Counted from the stretch's first letter, positions 54,901 to 63,927 are shown. The stretch: DNA of 64,000 nucleotides from Yersinia proxima (GCF_902170785.1 NZ_CABHYG010000022.1:119536-183535); one strand, 5' to 3'. A program made the numbers and translations. Notes: generated from the sequence alone by a model not told the origin.

Positions 54901-57120
54901 GGCATTAGTGTTAACTAACTCATCTGCATTGCTGATAACCAGATTATCACTGGTAAGCATCATTGCATTTTCGCTATTGTTGATTTTTTTTACTGCATCA
55001 AGTGTTAAATCAGCAGCCTGAATAAGAGAGTTATCTCCAGCATTAATCAGTTCATTGACATTGCTTAATTTTAATGAGCTATTAGCAACAATCATGCCAC
55101 CATTGGTATTGGTGACTTTGTTTAAATTGTCAGAAACAATCGAATAACCTTGAATTAAGCTATTGTTATTATTTATATTAACCTTTTTACTACCTTTGCT
55201 ATTTATATTTAATGTATTACCTGCGATTATCTCAGCGTTATTTTGATTATTAAGTTCTTTGGTGATATTTAGCACTGCATCCTTTTTCGCCAGAATACTG
55301 CCACTGTTATAAATACTGTCACTTGAAATGGTTAAGTTATTATCAGCATTAATATCCCCGCTATTATCCAGTAAAGAATCATCGCCAGATAAAGTAATAG
55401 ATGTCTCGTTACCTGAGAGTAGCCCACTATTTTTAGCAACACTACCGTTGACAGCTAAATTTAATGAACTTTCTGAAGATATGATTTTCCCACTATTATC
55501 AAATTCATTAGTCTTAATAGTGATATTTTTTTCGGCTTGTAATTTACCTTTGTTAATTAATGAGCCAATATCAATATTAACAGCCTGGGAAGAAAACATA
55601 TCCCCTGAGTTGCCAAAGTGTGAAGACACAATATCCAATGAGCCACTGGCACTAATCATCCCATTATTTTCAAATGTATCATTAATATAAAAATTCAATG
55701 ATCCATTTTTAGTATTGATGCCAGCATTACTGTTTAAAAGAGAATTTGATTTTACAGTAACATTACCCGACTGACTGCTAATTGATGCATCTGAACTGAT
55801 AGATGCCGCACTAACAATGGAACCATTGACAGAAACGACATATTCACCATTGACCAATGTGATAGTGGCATTATCAATTTTATTACCTGCTGCATCAAGT
55901 GCAAATAAATTACCACTGATGTTGTACTCACCTTTAACATCAATATAAATTGAAGTAACCTCAATAGGGCTATTATTACTACTCATAGCTATAATACGTG
56001 ACGCATTTTGTAATAGTGAGTCAGCATTAATTCTGATATTGCCTTTTTCTGCAATTGCATCAGCATTCAATCTGAGCTGAGATAAGGCTCGAATAACAAT
56101 ATCATTGCTGCTAACAATACCACCATATCCGGTAGCATCGTTCATCGCTATATCTATATTGTTACCGGACAAATTGACATCACCATTTTGACTTTTGATA
56201 CCGGTCAATACCAGATCGCCATTTGCGGAGATCTCAATGCCTTGATTGCCAACAATACTCCCTTTATGATGTACGCCAACACCGCTTTCGGTACTGATTA
56301 GTTGAATTCTTCCACCATACATTGAACCTAATGAACCGCCATCAATAGATACTTTTGGGGTATTACTCGATGATTGACTATGTACCTGATGTTTACGCGT
56401 CTTGGTATCGTAATTATTGAGTCCGGTAATCACATTAATATCTGCTTTACCCGAGATTTCACCATCAAGTTTTACTGTCCGGCTAACCATATCAAAATGA
56501 GTCAATCCTTCAGTAGATAGGCCCTGTCCCTCAATGCCAATCATGCCTTTATCAACTTTCAACTGAATATTACCGTCGGAACCGTAGGCAACGCGTCCTG
56601 TACTCAGTGTAAGATTATTGGCATTGATAGTTGATACACCGTTTACCGTAATACCATTTTCGTTAGCAATAATAAGATCTGCGCTTTTACCAAACACTTC
56701 CATTGTGCCATTTAGTTTGGAACCTTTTGCCCCAGTTACCTCACTAATGATTGCACTGGCCTCTTGCTGTAACTGACCATTCTTTATGACAAAGCCGCCG
56801 ATCTGACTCACGCCATCTTGCATACTATTGTTAAATATCAGGCCATCCGGCCCCACATTAAACTCATCAAATTTATTATGCGAAATACCATTATCATTCG
56901 GATTAACAATATTAACCACCGGTGTATCATTAGCCGATTGATTCATATTCGGCGTATTACCCGTGTGGTCTGGAATAATATTCGCATAAGCCAAACACGG
57001 TAGTGATGTGGCCATAGCTAAATAGATAGGGCACAGTTTTTTGTGCAAATTTTCTGGCGTCAGTCGTTCAAGAATAGATGACTGAGACTTATGGGGTGCA
57101 GTTTTATATTTACTCATCAT
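49000..57120 (-). CDS. Filamentous haemagglutinin-type two-partner secretion exoprotein (TpsA)
   Basis: A 2706-residue surface protein. The N-terminal extension and signal peptide (to about residue 47, SLPCLAYA) are followed by the TPS domain with NPNDNGISHNKFDEFNV and the LIIANENGITVNG motif needed for recognition by TpsB. Then come hundreds of beta-helix repeats rich in Asn, Ser and Ile; a cysteine-poor domain near residues 1440-1630 (TRTEFIDQSLFFGTDYFFDQ) of the kind found in the middle of CdiA/FHA proteins; further haemagglutinin repeats; and a Ser/Thr/Lys/Pro-rich C-terminus with a 13-residue repeat. There is no VENN motif, no obvious toxin domain and no downstream immunity gene, so adhesion rather than contact-dependent inhibition is inferred. 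Confidence 0.92.
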   Translation of the reverse strand: MMSKYKTAPHKSQSSILERLTPENLHKKLCPIYLAMATSLPCLAYANIIPDHTGNTPNMNQSANDTPVVNIVNPNDNGISHNKFDEFNVGPDGLIFNNSMQDGVSQIGGFVIKNGQLQQEASAIISEVTGAKGSKLNGTMEVFGKSADLIIANENGITVNGVSTINANNLTLSTGRVAYGSDGNIQLKVDKGMIGIEGQGLSTEGLTHFDMVSRTVKLDGEISGKADINVITGLNNYDTKTRKHQVHSQSSSNTPKVSIDGGSLGSMYGGRIQLISTESGVGVHHKGSIVGNQGIEISANGDLVLTGIKSQNGDVNLSGNNIDIAMNDATGYGGIVSSNDIVIRALSQLRLNADAIAEKGNIRINADSLLQNASRIIAMSSNNSPIEVTSIYIDVKGEYNISGNLFALDAAGNKIDNATITLVNGEYVVSVNGSIVSAASISSDASISSQSGNVTVKSNSLLNSNAGINTKNGSLNFYINDTFENNGMISASGSLDIVSSHFGNSGDMFSSQAVNIDIGSLINKGKLQAEKNITIKTNEFDNSGKIISSESSLNLAVNGSVAKNSGLLSGNETSITLSGDDSLLDNSGDINADNNLTISSDSIYNSGSILAKKDAVLNITKELNNQNNAEIIAGNTLNINSKGSKKVNINNNNSLIQGYSIVSDNLNKVTNTNGGMIVANSSLKLSNVNELINAGDNSLIQAADLTLDAVKKINNSENAMMLTSDNLVISNADELVNTNASMLSSGNIKLSSIGKITNTNGLINADDSIYIDNVDVLLNSGTGTTQSSGSGIVANNIDIRSVGLLENTGGSYISSLGDLLNLEQIKHIINDASSMLTSDNNLNITGSMLIKNHGVLYSGNSLSITDIDRLENTGDGSSNVGIINAGKIMIVNVGEIVNSLLAIINSDSYLSFDKINTLINNNSIIQSVNTLALNAIHVINNNTNESKESAVIFSSEGIEINATTIENKNGAALASDGDISLVAKTINNNSSVISANNMSLTASEFNNSNGQVDTISDLLIKLTNYFNNNSGSIFSGNKLSLGLSGNAGNYTYNESSGDLNAKSHFDLNVTGSIIIDRILETAADLFLSADGNIDNNSSVLSLGDLSLKAKDITNKAGSLLFSKSDINIDARNGSFINENNANVLSMNNMAIHAKNIKNNAGTIRSEGDMALDAQLIENTSNYDNPGWVAGPSEVASSSVDWCAGIFCTTKYYFKLDGGIPTWVGNLQLNSMAEISANGNLYINQKKDISYAGPELKNKGGIIQSRKDMVISGNVYNSPEVNEKSFYEYLTGSLSKPIVLEFSWNSIGGDSGTAQFDSIYNLLDFLLGNGLPSDDFKDSLQKDIVKYNNHAISALKKFSGNNQQLNSVMNRLFGDAWLSQPDSALQQQWASLIKSDNNGLKNLKDYGMPDNKGAIIAGGNLIHNNGVFENGLHGVSGADQKITVEVGDKTIEVTQNPYEVNIGLKSIAEITKGLSTTKTYTELAQIKGLFIVSQGWKDIDLDVSVKDQSSNAIYPFYETRTEFIDQSLFFGTDYFFDQIGYAPDKPVIVIGDNYFISEIIRRQINESVGSFFSVRDGVDGEDLVEKLMSNAATVNGVEGFTVGEGLTDDQIAALDKDIVWFVTEYVDGTPVLAPKIYFATTTIDQLSSGLYDGSATVHAGGNIDIDADSFSNVNGQISAGGNISIKSEGDINNSSIGMNGGISSGGDLSLVSTDGSINNSGAGLHAGNDLTLQAENGSVELTASQGSNDSGQQKYHIYDDAITAGGNIDMTAKDITVNAVDISAANDISLTSTEGDVTFNNLYEVDGSYDYKHTDTGFLSHETTTTVSSSATSVDSSVNAGGKFTIDSAKDIVLKGGEYNAQSGELKAAGDLDVQTSQDYTYSETTVDRQEVIFGANASGVGQSAEYSVSSLDGDSSHVGSGEHDNLGSNISNAGGKRPGRAPTTSTAGFTAGVETTTKKDTEQTTSNKNASLNFTDSIALEAGGVVDIGGGDFTTEGGLSIKADEVKSTKYEDEVKTTSEETTTFIGMKGEGHSSIADAVDKELNLAAKGNEGKNVDAGLTAAEVAGSLSNIAFNDLLGGSVTIGADTTTSSSSSTAKSENITNITAGNVSIDSNKDTTLKGVDLTADSVKINTGGDLNILAAESSVEGQSKTDSHSAGLSMGASVAPQGSGVGASIDYHGSTSSSTESSKTFTNSTLNSGDIEVNTGGNMTLAGGNIQSDTANLNIAGDLNIETVQDTVNNQADSKEWGGSIGVAVSSNGGLIPTVAVNYGQGGEHHDSQLTGAQSGINTSGEVNITTGGDLNLTGGHIVSDNKTGNIDVTGNINATELSDSIDQQGSYSGGGGGMSTTGIPTVNGYHNTVEKIEYQEDQKATIDVGSVSGNIQGQLNTNSDEMSQVNKDEVTASNNISFTVGGWKGKGKQGADSATSKPSQSDSSTSNTSTPSRPVQSLTHESVQKPKPQKVEVVEAQKPSGVVTHGTASKPKPQKVEVVEVSKPKPQKVEVVEVSKPKPQKVEVVEVSKPKPQKVEVVEVSKPKPQKVEIVEVPKPVVSKPVTSWPTVQIPTRPVTSVGSSNSGANHRLPSTQATDPGSKLPTSGTGGTVIGSPGSAGAASFTNRPTSKEPAASHNTFIENTPVGGKGSTPKQERVEEAKKESSGSELRQKTVNYDGKTSMNSGVWIMPEKTITGEHYSQEFSEKAQKYNAYS
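49481..49675 (-). repeat. Five tandem 39-bp units encoding a 13-residue Lys/Pro repeat
   Basis: Five contiguous units (starting 49481, 49520, 49559, 49598 and 49637) each encode SKPKPQKVEVVEV or the variant with EIVEV in the last. A sixth diverged copy (QKPKPQKVEVVEA) lies about 20 residues upstream in the protein. Units differ mainly at silent positions (TCG/TCT, GAG/GGG, GGC/GGT), so the array has been kept for its protein sequence. It lies near residues 2482-2546 of the exoprotein. Confidence 0.95.
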
Positions 57121-57171
57121 TTATTTTCCATTTTGCAAAAAAGACTTATTGATAACAATCACCTAATAACA

Positions 57172-58926
57172 TCAAAATCTTAGGTCAAATCTATAATTTA
57201 ATGTTTTGGAATCAATATTAGAATTACGTAACATCGCTGGTTTAGTTAGTGGATAACCCAATGTTAATGAAGTTGAAAAGTGACTACCTGACGCTTTGGC
57301 ACCAATAGCGGCACCAGTAATATACTCAGCAGGACAGGTATCCATATTATCAATGCAGTTATTTTTAATATATCCGAGGTCATAACCTGCAAAAGGTGAT
57401 ATCTGCCAAACACCAAATTTATTTATCATAATTGGCATTTGTATTGTATTAGATATATAACCGCCATTATGCCCAGAGATATAGTCCTCCTTATATCCAC
57501 GAACGGTATACTCATCACCAATAGTTTGTTTTAAATCACTGACTAATATATTTTTAGTAAATTGGAAACCTGAGTTCAATTCATATGCAAAGCCAACTCT
57601 ACCCACCTGCATCAGAGTTTTAGACCAACTCAGCAGCCCATTATACTTAGTGTAATTTATGTCGAATCCTTTTAGGTCTGGCTCATCTTTCCAGGCAGCA
57701 CCAAACCACGGAACACCTTTAGTCGTACTTAAATCCCAAAATAGGCCACCATCAAACAGTGTTCCGACCCGGTTAACCCCTAACGTTAAACTGCTGTATT
57801 TTTTACTGCTTACACCAATTTTTGAACCTTGGATCTTATTAAGATTATCTCGTCCTTCCACTTTTGCGTAAGCACTGAATCGCCCCACAGCATCACGAAA
57901 AAGAACTCGGGATAACTTGGCTGAGGCTCTTTGAGATGTTCCTTCACTTTCATAACCACCAAAATAGCCACCAATAACTTTGAAATATTCTGACCGATAG
58001 AAATTTGTATCTAACAACCAATAACCCAGGGGCAAGCTATGGCTAATAGACCATGAATTTTGTTTATCAGTTTCTGCATGCAGATCATTATGTGCATAGT
58101 AAAATGCCAGTGAATCATTAAAACCTACGAAATTATTAATTGTGAGTGTAGAATTATATTGATTCCATCCATCAGACTTCTTACCTGAATTATTCACACC
58201 TAAGGCTACAGAAATAGGAAAATAATCTGAGTTTTTTAAATCTAAAACTGAATATGAGGACTCTTCAGAAGGAATAATCTCTAATCGAGCTGTTTTAGAA
58301 ACCCGTAATAAATTATCCAGACCTTGGTCAATATCGGAGATATTAAGTTTTTTACCTTGAGAAAACGGCATCGCACTAAATAATCTGGTTTTGTCGGAAA
58401 AAGAAGGCGTTTCGCCTTCAACACTAAAACTGGCAATTTTTCCCCATAAAACCTGAAGCGTGAGTACACCTTCACGTAAATTCCCTTTCTTTACAGTAAC
58501 GAGAGTTGTTGCATAGCCTTTACCAATATAAAAATTGGTTAAGTCTCTTACTAAAGCCATAATCTCTTGTTGCCCCATTTCAGTATTTAGAAATCGATTG
58601 ATAATTTTCTGTCTCTGAGGTGAGTGCATATAAATATCATCATCCTCTATATTTATATGATGTATGAGAAACTTAATGCCAGAGCGAAGAGAGTCACTTT
58701 CATTTTTATTTTCATCACTTGATGAAAGGCTTTGATTCCGTATTTCAAGCTCTCTGGCTTTTTCCTCTGAAATCATATTCCTGGTACGGCTTCTTTCAAG
58801 GCGGTCTAATTCTCTTGAAGCATCCAATGATGGGGAGGGATTTCCAACCAATGGACCTTCAGCGTAAGTTCTTGTACATAATATTGATGTAATCCCTATT
58901 ATGAATATTGTGAAATACTTCCCCAT
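57172..58926 (-). CDS. ShlB/FhaC/HecB-family two-partner secretion transporter (TpsB)
   Basis: A 584-residue outer-membrane protein with a signal peptide (FTIFIIGITSILCTRTYA), an N-terminal helix/linker rich in charged residues, two POTRA-like domains (about residues 70-225; FSVEGETPSFSDKTRLF) and a C-terminal beta-barrel with the conserved VRGYKEDYISGHNGGYISN segment and a terminal RFDLRF. Family knowledge: it recognises the TPS domain of its partner and passes it across the outer membrane. ATG 58926 has GGAG seven bases upstream. It lies 22 bp after the fimbrial adhesin and 51 bp before its partner exoprotein. Confidence 0.93.
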   Translation of the reverse strand: MGKYFTIFIIGITSILCTRTYAEGPLVGNPSPSLDASRELDRLERSRTRNMISEEKARELEIRNQSLSSSDENKNESDSLRSGIKFLIHHINIEDDDIYMHSPQRQKIINRFLNTEMGQQEIMALVRDLTNFYIGKGYATTLVTVKKGNLREGVLTLQVLWGKIASFSVEGETPSFSDKTRLFSAMPFSQGKKLNISDIDQGLDNLLRVSKTARLEIIPSEESSYSVLDLKNSDYFPISVALGVNNSGKKSDGWNQYNSTLTINNFVGFNDSLAFYYAHNDLHAETDKQNSWSISHSLPLGYWLLDTNFYRSEYFKVIGGYFGGYESEGTSQRASAKLSRVLFRDAVGRFSAYAKVEGRDNLNKIQGSKIGVSSKKYSSLTLGVNRVGTLFDGGLFWDLSTTKGVPWFGAAWKDEPDLKGFDINYTKYNGLLSWSKTLMQVGRVGFAYELNSGFQFTKNILVSDLKQTIGDEYTVRGYKEDYISGHNGGYISNTIQMPIMINKFGVWQISPFAGYDLGYIKNNCIDNMDTCPAEYITGAAIGAKASGSHFSTSLTLGYPLTKPAMLRNSNIDSKTLNYRFDLRF

Positions 58927-58948
58927 GTTGCACTCCAAAAAATCGTAT

Positions 58949-59923
58949 TTATTGTATAGTTAAATTAAAATAAACTCGTCCAGCAACATTGCCAGAAGTA
59001 ATATTTGCGCGGTCAGTAATAAACAGCTGTGCATTATATTTAAGTATTTCAGTTGCACCTGCGTCTATTGAATATGCATTTGATAAACCGCCAGTAACAC
59101 CCTGCGCTGTAATTCCATTAGCAGATAACATTTTAGTACCAATACCTTTAGCTCCTCCAGATGACGCAAGGATGGTATTTGCTATAAATCCTGTAGCTGA
59201 ACCTACAGGCTGCTGATCAGCAACTTGAAATGCTATTTTTACTGAAGAGTTTTGTGGACATTTGATATAAATATTAAAGGGGATTTTATCACCTTGCTTT
59301 GATGTTCCCTGAAAATCAGAAATAGAATAACTTCCTAAATCAACACTAATTTCAGGATTCTCTACCATGCATGCCTTAGAAACTATATTAATATCAGTTG
59401 CCAAAGAGATAGTTAATAACGTGACCGTATTACTTGTTTCATTAACTGCTTTTAGAACTACATCAGCAATTTTTCCACTTGGTATCGTTCCTGCACTAAT
59501 TCTTCCAATCTGGATAAACTCAATCAATAACTCATCAGCAGACTCAGTACAGTTATTCGAGCAATTATAACTTAATGGAAAAGCCGTTGCGCGCGTAACC
59601 GGCCATATTATCTTGATACCAAGACCTGGTATTTCAGTGGTGTAGACATCTCTAATGCTAGATTGTCCCGCTGTAGGTCTGGTATAGTTTGCAGTGTAAC
59701 TATTCAAAACATTTTGGCCACAGTTATAATTTAATTCCGGAATACTGATCCTCTGACTACCAATAATAGTGCCAGAAACACCATCAGTGGCAGGGTTAAG
59801 CTGACCAATACTCACAAATGCTTGATGTTCTGGCCCACTACATGATGCCGCAATCGCAGGAACACTCATCAAGGAAATAGATATAACAACTGGAATTAGT
59901 ATTATCTTTAAAATTTTCAACAT
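58949..59923 (-). CDS. Fimbrial tip adhesin of the chaperone-usher pilus
   Basis: A 324-residue two-domain adhesin: signal peptide (IILIPVVISISLMSVPAIAA), N-terminal receptor-binding lectin-type domain with a Cys pair (SCSGPEH ... NYNCG), and a C-terminal pilin domain (about residues 190-324) ending RVYFNLTIQ with a donor-strand-type terminal beta motif. Family knowledge: FimH-like proteins bind host sugars; the ligand here cannot be read. The start ATG 59923 follows AAGGTTGAG; a TTG at 59935 overlaps the usher stop. Usher-adhesin gap 8 bp. Confidence 0.85.
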   Translation of the reverse strand: MLKILKIILIPVVISISLMSVPAIAASCSGPEHQAFVSIGQLNPATDGVSGTIIGSQRISIPELNYNCGQNVLNSYTANYTRPTAGQSSIRDVYTTEIPGLGIKIIWPVTRATAFPLSYNCSNNCTESADELLIEFIQIGRISAGTIPSGKIADVVLKAVNETSNTVTLLTISLATDINIVSKACMVENPEISVDLGSYSISDFQGTSKQGDKIPFNIYIKCPQNSSVKIAFQVADQQPVGSATGFIANTILASSGGAKGIGTKMLSANGITAQGVTGGLSNAYSIDAGATEILKYNAQLFITDRANITSGNVAGRVYFNLTIQ

Positions 59924-59931
59924 GGTTATTC

Positions 59932-62493
59932 TCAACCTTTAAATATACTTTCTTCATTGTTGCATAGAGCATTAATAGTTTTTATATTCTCGGTATCACT
60001 ATGGATCTCAGGAGAATACTCGACAAAACATCGGTTTTCACCTTGCTTATTTGTCCATACAACAGACATTTTTTGGGGGGTGTTATCAGACATAATGACA
60101 TTACCTCCCTGGCCTATAATTCCTACAGAAGTACCTTTGTCGTTATAAATAATCGACCCAAAAGGAGCGAACTCTCCATTTTTTCTGCTAATTTTTAATA
60201 TATGATTGTTAACACTTTTAGTTTCAAATCTTATCAATACAGAAGCACCTGCGGTGGGAACAACTTTCATTCTGTCTTCCACTATTTCTATATTTGCAGG
60301 AGCATTTTTAGAGCTTACTGTTATTTCGTTAATTGCAAACGGGCTAAGAGAAGGAATAATCGCATAACCATTTTTTGCGACACGTGAATTTAAGTATGGA
60401 TAAACACTTGCTCCAGTTGCACCTTTTGCTTCAACGATACCCACAGTGTCACTAATTGAGTGAGATAGATTAATACCGCCAGCATGTGCAACAACAGCAC
60501 CACTAAGGTTAAATGAAGCCATTGAACCAGATTTGCTCTGACTATAACTGGCATTAATTAAAGCCGAACCGGCATTATATCCACCATTGACTCCAACATC
60601 ATTATCATCGTGGCTACCAACACCAATCCAACTACCATAACTATATTCTTTATTTTTACCTGCAAGACCACTTATGGATGTTTTTAATCGAGACTCTCTT
60701 TCACTGTGGCTGAGTGATGATGTTAATATAGGTCTACTCGTATTTTTACCACTTGATTTTATAGGGATACTGAATGCCAATCGGAAAACATTATCACCGT
60801 TGCCATAACTATTGTTTGACCTATTAAAACTTAAGTTGTAATTAACTGATCCTATGTTATTAGCATATCCAACTTGGTAGTTAATATTGTTTTTTTGATT
60901 TCCCAGCCAGTACCTACCAAAATAGCTTGATAAGTTAAAACTTCCCCAACCGGGTTCAAGCTCCTGATTTATACTTGCTTCGAAAACTTCCCGGTAGTTT
61001 TGAACACTTATTTTCTGACCTTTTTTCTGAGCATCAATGATGTATAACGCATCCATCAAAGTATAATAGTCACTACTAGAATATCGGTAAGCCATTAAAT
61101 TAAAACTTGTTTTTGTTGGTTCGATTAATTTAGCCAGGCTGGCTTTTACACTCATGTTACAGAAAGTGCTGCATTGATCTTCTTGAGTACTAATAGAGTG
61201 AAATGAGCGAGTCAAATCAAGGCCAAGCGCTCCAATAGGCGTATTTATGGCTAATCCACCATTAATAGCTGAATAATCACTGGATGCTGTTGTTTGTACA
61301 CCACCATAGGCGGTAACATAATCGTTCAGACCATACTGATATGTACCTTCAAATAACATGGGATTATCAGAAAAATTCGAATTCCTGATTTCGCCCAATG
61401 TTGTCGCATATTTTGAATAGCCAGCACGTAATAATTGAGGAATGCTTGAGTATGGTACAGTTTGTGTTCTGACCGTCCCGTTAGCTTCTCTGATAATAAC
61501 TTCAATGCTGCCACTATAACCTGCCGTATTTAAATCAGTTATAACAAATTCACCTGGCGGTACATTGGTCTCATAGATGACATTACCGTTCTGCATAACG
61601 GTAACTAAGGCATTCGTATTAGCAATACCTCGAACTGTGGGTGCATAACCACGCATCGAGTCAGGTAACATGCGATCATCAGTGTACATACTGACACCAC
61701 GAATCGGTGTTGTGTTAAACATGATTCCCGTCGTGTTAACATCACCAATAGTCAATTGAGATAAATTTGCCGCGATTGAGCGTTGCAGATAGGCAGATTG
61801 ATTATTCCAATTAGTGCCATGGCTATTACTTGAATCAAGAGTGCTATTAGTATAGAGCCGCCAGGCATCTAACTTTACTGACGAGGTTAAATTACCATAA
61901 TAATATTGCTCGTTTTTACTACTTAATTCAGCATGGTTACTATTTCTCAACGTTGAAGCATTAACTCCATATGAAAGTGTTAATGCTGGCACCCCTTCAT
62001 CCCATAGTTCTGGTGAGACATAGCCATATGGCGTGTTTTTTATATATAATTGTGGAATACTTAAATAAATCTTTTGATCTTCACTATCAAAATTTACTTT
62101 TGCACCAGAGATAATACCCTGAATATAAATACATTCATTGTCTTTCCAGCTTTCAGGAAGCAATGTTGTATCTATATTAAAAGAGATTATATCTTCAATT
62201 TTAAAACATGCCTGCGCGTCTTGTTTGTCATCTTTAATTATGAAACTCACATTTCTTTGTTCTATATCTTTTGAGTTCAAATTAATATCAACCAGATAAA
62301 TACCTTCTTTGACATTATCTTCTCCATTATAATCAGAAAGATTTAAATCATGGTCAAAGAAATTCATGAAATTCGAGTCAAATTTAGTATTTTTTTTGAC
62401 GCTCACAGATGTATCGTTAGCTAATGCATTACTAAGTAAGGTACTAATAAACGATAGAAAAAGGAGTGTTCCATTTTTTAGTTTTTTGTTCAT
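59932..62493 (-). CDS. Fimbrial outer-membrane usher
   Basis: An 853-residue usher with a signal peptide (LFLSFISTLLSNALA), an N-terminal chaperone-binding domain (about residues 45-160), the plug-containing 24-strand barrel (SMRGYAPTVRGIANTNA, YETNVPPGEFVITDLN, GSIEVIIREANG) and two C-terminal domains (SNKDGQGGNVIMSD-like end). Family knowledge: ushers polymerise and export pilins delivered by the periplasmic chaperone. It starts 40 bp after the chaperone stop. Overall AT-rich relative to the core genes. Confidence 0.94.
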   Translation of the reverse strand: MNKKLKNGTLLFLSFISTLLSNALANDTSVSVKKNTKFDSNFMNFFDHDLNLSDYNGEDNVKEGIYLVDINLNSKDIEQRNVSFIIKDDKQDAQACFKIEDIISFNIDTTLLPESWKDNECIYIQGIISGAKVNFDSEDQKIYLSIPQLYIKNTPYGYVSPELWDEGVPALTLSYGVNASTLRNSNHAELSSKNEQYYYGNLTSSVKLDAWRLYTNSTLDSSNSHGTNWNNQSAYLQRSIAANLSQLTIGDVNTTGIMFNTTPIRGVSMYTDDRMLPDSMRGYAPTVRGIANTNALVTVMQNGNVIYETNVPPGEFVITDLNTAGYSGSIEVIIREANGTVRTQTVPYSSIPQLLRAGYSKYATTLGEIRNSNFSDNPMLFEGTYQYGLNDYVTAYGGVQTTASSDYSAINGGLAINTPIGALGLDLTRSFHSISTQEDQCSTFCNMSVKASLAKLIEPTKTSFNLMAYRYSSSDYYTLMDALYIIDAQKKGQKISVQNYREVFEASINQELEPGWGSFNLSSYFGRYWLGNQKNNINYQVGYANNIGSVNYNLSFNRSNNSYGNGDNVFRLAFSIPIKSSGKNTSRPILTSSLSHSERESRLKTSISGLAGKNKEYSYGSWIGVGSHDDNDVGVNGGYNAGSALINASYSQSKSGSMASFNLSGAVVAHAGGINLSHSISDTVGIVEAKGATGASVYPYLNSRVAKNGYAIIPSLSPFAINEITVSSKNAPANIEIVEDRMKVVPTAGASVLIRFETKSVNNHILKISRKNGEFAPFGSIIYNDKGTSVGIIGQGGNVIMSDNTPQKMSVVWTNKQGENRCFVEYSPEIHSDTENIKTINALCNNEESIFKG

Positions 62494-62533
62494 AGGAATT
62501 TATTCTAATTTTCTTCTGACGTATATTCATACT

Positions 62534-63274
62534 TTAGGTTTGAATAACAACTTCTTTTTGAACAAACGCACCTAAATCAGTAATATATGTGTAGTTAAGT
62601 TTAAAATTATCAGCATTCGATTTTAACGCATTAAATACAAACTCAGCACTTGAATAAGGTTTAATTATGCCACCAGATAACTCTATATTTTCATTGGCAT
62701 TTACTAAGGATAGTTTAGCCATTGATACATGATATGGATTATTATTACTCCCCTTAACATATATTTTATTACCAACTTTACGCGCACTCCATGTGACCTG
62801 CTCTGCAGCATATTCTGGAGTGGATTTCAAATCCGTTGGTCTATAAAAGAATTTAATCTTTGTTCTGATGGCAAAATTTAGCTTATTCTTCAATTTACTA
62901 TCGGATTCAGGTGGAATATCCAGCACATTGAGCCATAGCATCGTTTCTCGGTCGCTGGGAAATTTTTCCTTGGTAGTATCGGTTTTAAATACTCTAAAGG
63001 TTTTCCCTTTTCCAACATTAATACGTGCAACTGGTGGGCTAAAAACAAAAGTTAGATCTTCTTTTTCTACTTGTTTTTGACCATCACTATCATTATCACT
63101 TTCAAGCCATACTTGAGTTAATGATGGTGTATTCCCCATGTTATTAACTCTAATAACTTGTTCCTTCTCCTTCTCATCAAAAATAATTCTAGTTGCCATT
63201 ATCTGTACTGAGGCATGTGCCAAGTTCACTCCTAACAGAAGTAAACCTGTTAGAATCACTTTTGGTAACTTCAT
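62534..63274 (-). CDS. Fimbrial periplasmic chaperone
   Basis: A 246-residue PapD-like chaperone: signal peptide (VILTGLLLLGVNLAHA) then two Ig-like domains, with ATRIIFDEKEKEQVIRVNN near the start, QVWLESD, an FRV strand and LWLNVLDIPPES, the last being the usual end of domain 1. Family knowledge: it donates a strand to unfolded pilins. The start at 63274 is preferred to 63331 because it begins the signal peptide. It is 65 bp after the major pilin stop. Confidence 0.94.
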   Translation of the reverse strand: MKLPKVILTGLLLLGVNLAHASVQIMATRIIFDEKEKEQVIRVNNMGNTPSLTQVWLESDNDSDGQKQVEKEDLTFVFSPPVARINVGKGKTFRVFKTDTTKEKFPSDRETMLWLNVLDIPPESDSKLKNKLNFAIRTKIKFFYRPTDLKSTPEYAAEQVTWSARKVGNKIYVKGSNNNPYHVSMAKLSLVNANENIELSGGIIKPYSSAEFVFNALKSNADNFKLNYTYITDLGAFVQKEVVIQT

Positions 63275-63339
63275 GGTATAACCTTTATTCTTTATAATAA
63301 ATAATTTGGCTGGGCTCAATAATGAGCCCAAATCATTCT

Positions 63340-63927
63340 TTAGTTATATGCAACTGAGTAGACAACGCTAGTTTCGACATCACCAGCGCTAGCTGCGCCA
63401 TCTGTCGCAACATACTGGGCCCAATAATCAAACCGGGCAGTATTAGAAGTAATCACCTGCGGCTGATGAGAAATTTGTCCGTTATTCAAATTCAAGGGAT
63501 TTTTATCATGATTTAAAATAGCAATTTGAACATTCTTTGCTGCACCGCTGCTATTGGCCATATTCTTTAGACGGCCAGTAACTGGATCGATAGCTGTGCT
63601 CTGTGCTCTTTCATATATAATGTTTGCCGTCTTACCATCCGTACAGTTTGAACCGCTTAATTTAATATAAAATTTAGTATCTCCGGCTTTCTCTTCTGCT
63701 ACAGTTAAAGCTGAGGTGCTGACCTCTTTTAGACCAACAGTAAAGTCGCCACCTTGTGATGCCGAACCATCTTCAGTCCCCCCTGTAACCACGCAGGTAA
63801 CATCTGAAATTTTTCCAGTAAATGAAATCGTGCCATCATCGGCTGCAGAGAGATTACTATTGAGTAGTAGCATTGAGGCGGTTGCTAGTACTGTTTTTTG
63901 AAAGATCGAACCATATGATGGTCGCAT
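63340..63927 (-). CDS. Major fimbrial subunit
   Basis: A 195-residue FimA-type pilin: signal peptide (VLATASMLLLNSNLSAA), then ISFTGKISDVTCVVTGG with the first Cys and LSGSNCTDG with its partner, a donor-strand-exchange layout and a penultimate Tyr (VVYSVAYN). Family knowledge: such pilins form the rod and are often the most variable gene of the operon. GGAGTTTCACT is the ribosome site. It is the first gene of the adhesion cluster inside the window; anything upstream is cut off. Confidence 0.92.
   Translation of the reverse strand: MRPSYGSIFQKTVLATASMLLLNSNLSAADDGTISFTGKISDVTCVVTGGTEDGSASQGGDFTVGLKEVSTSALTVAEEKAGDTKFYIKLSGSNCTDGKTANIIYERAQSTAIDPVTGRLKNMANSSGAAKNVQIAILNHDKNPLNLNNGQISHQPQVITSNTARFDYWAQYVATDGAASAGDVETSVVYSVAYN

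Noticed and set aside
49000..57120. Contact-dependent inhibition CdiA with toxic C-terminus
   Set aside because: No VENN motif, no recognisable toxin end and no small immunity gene between the stop and the terminator at 48933-48959.
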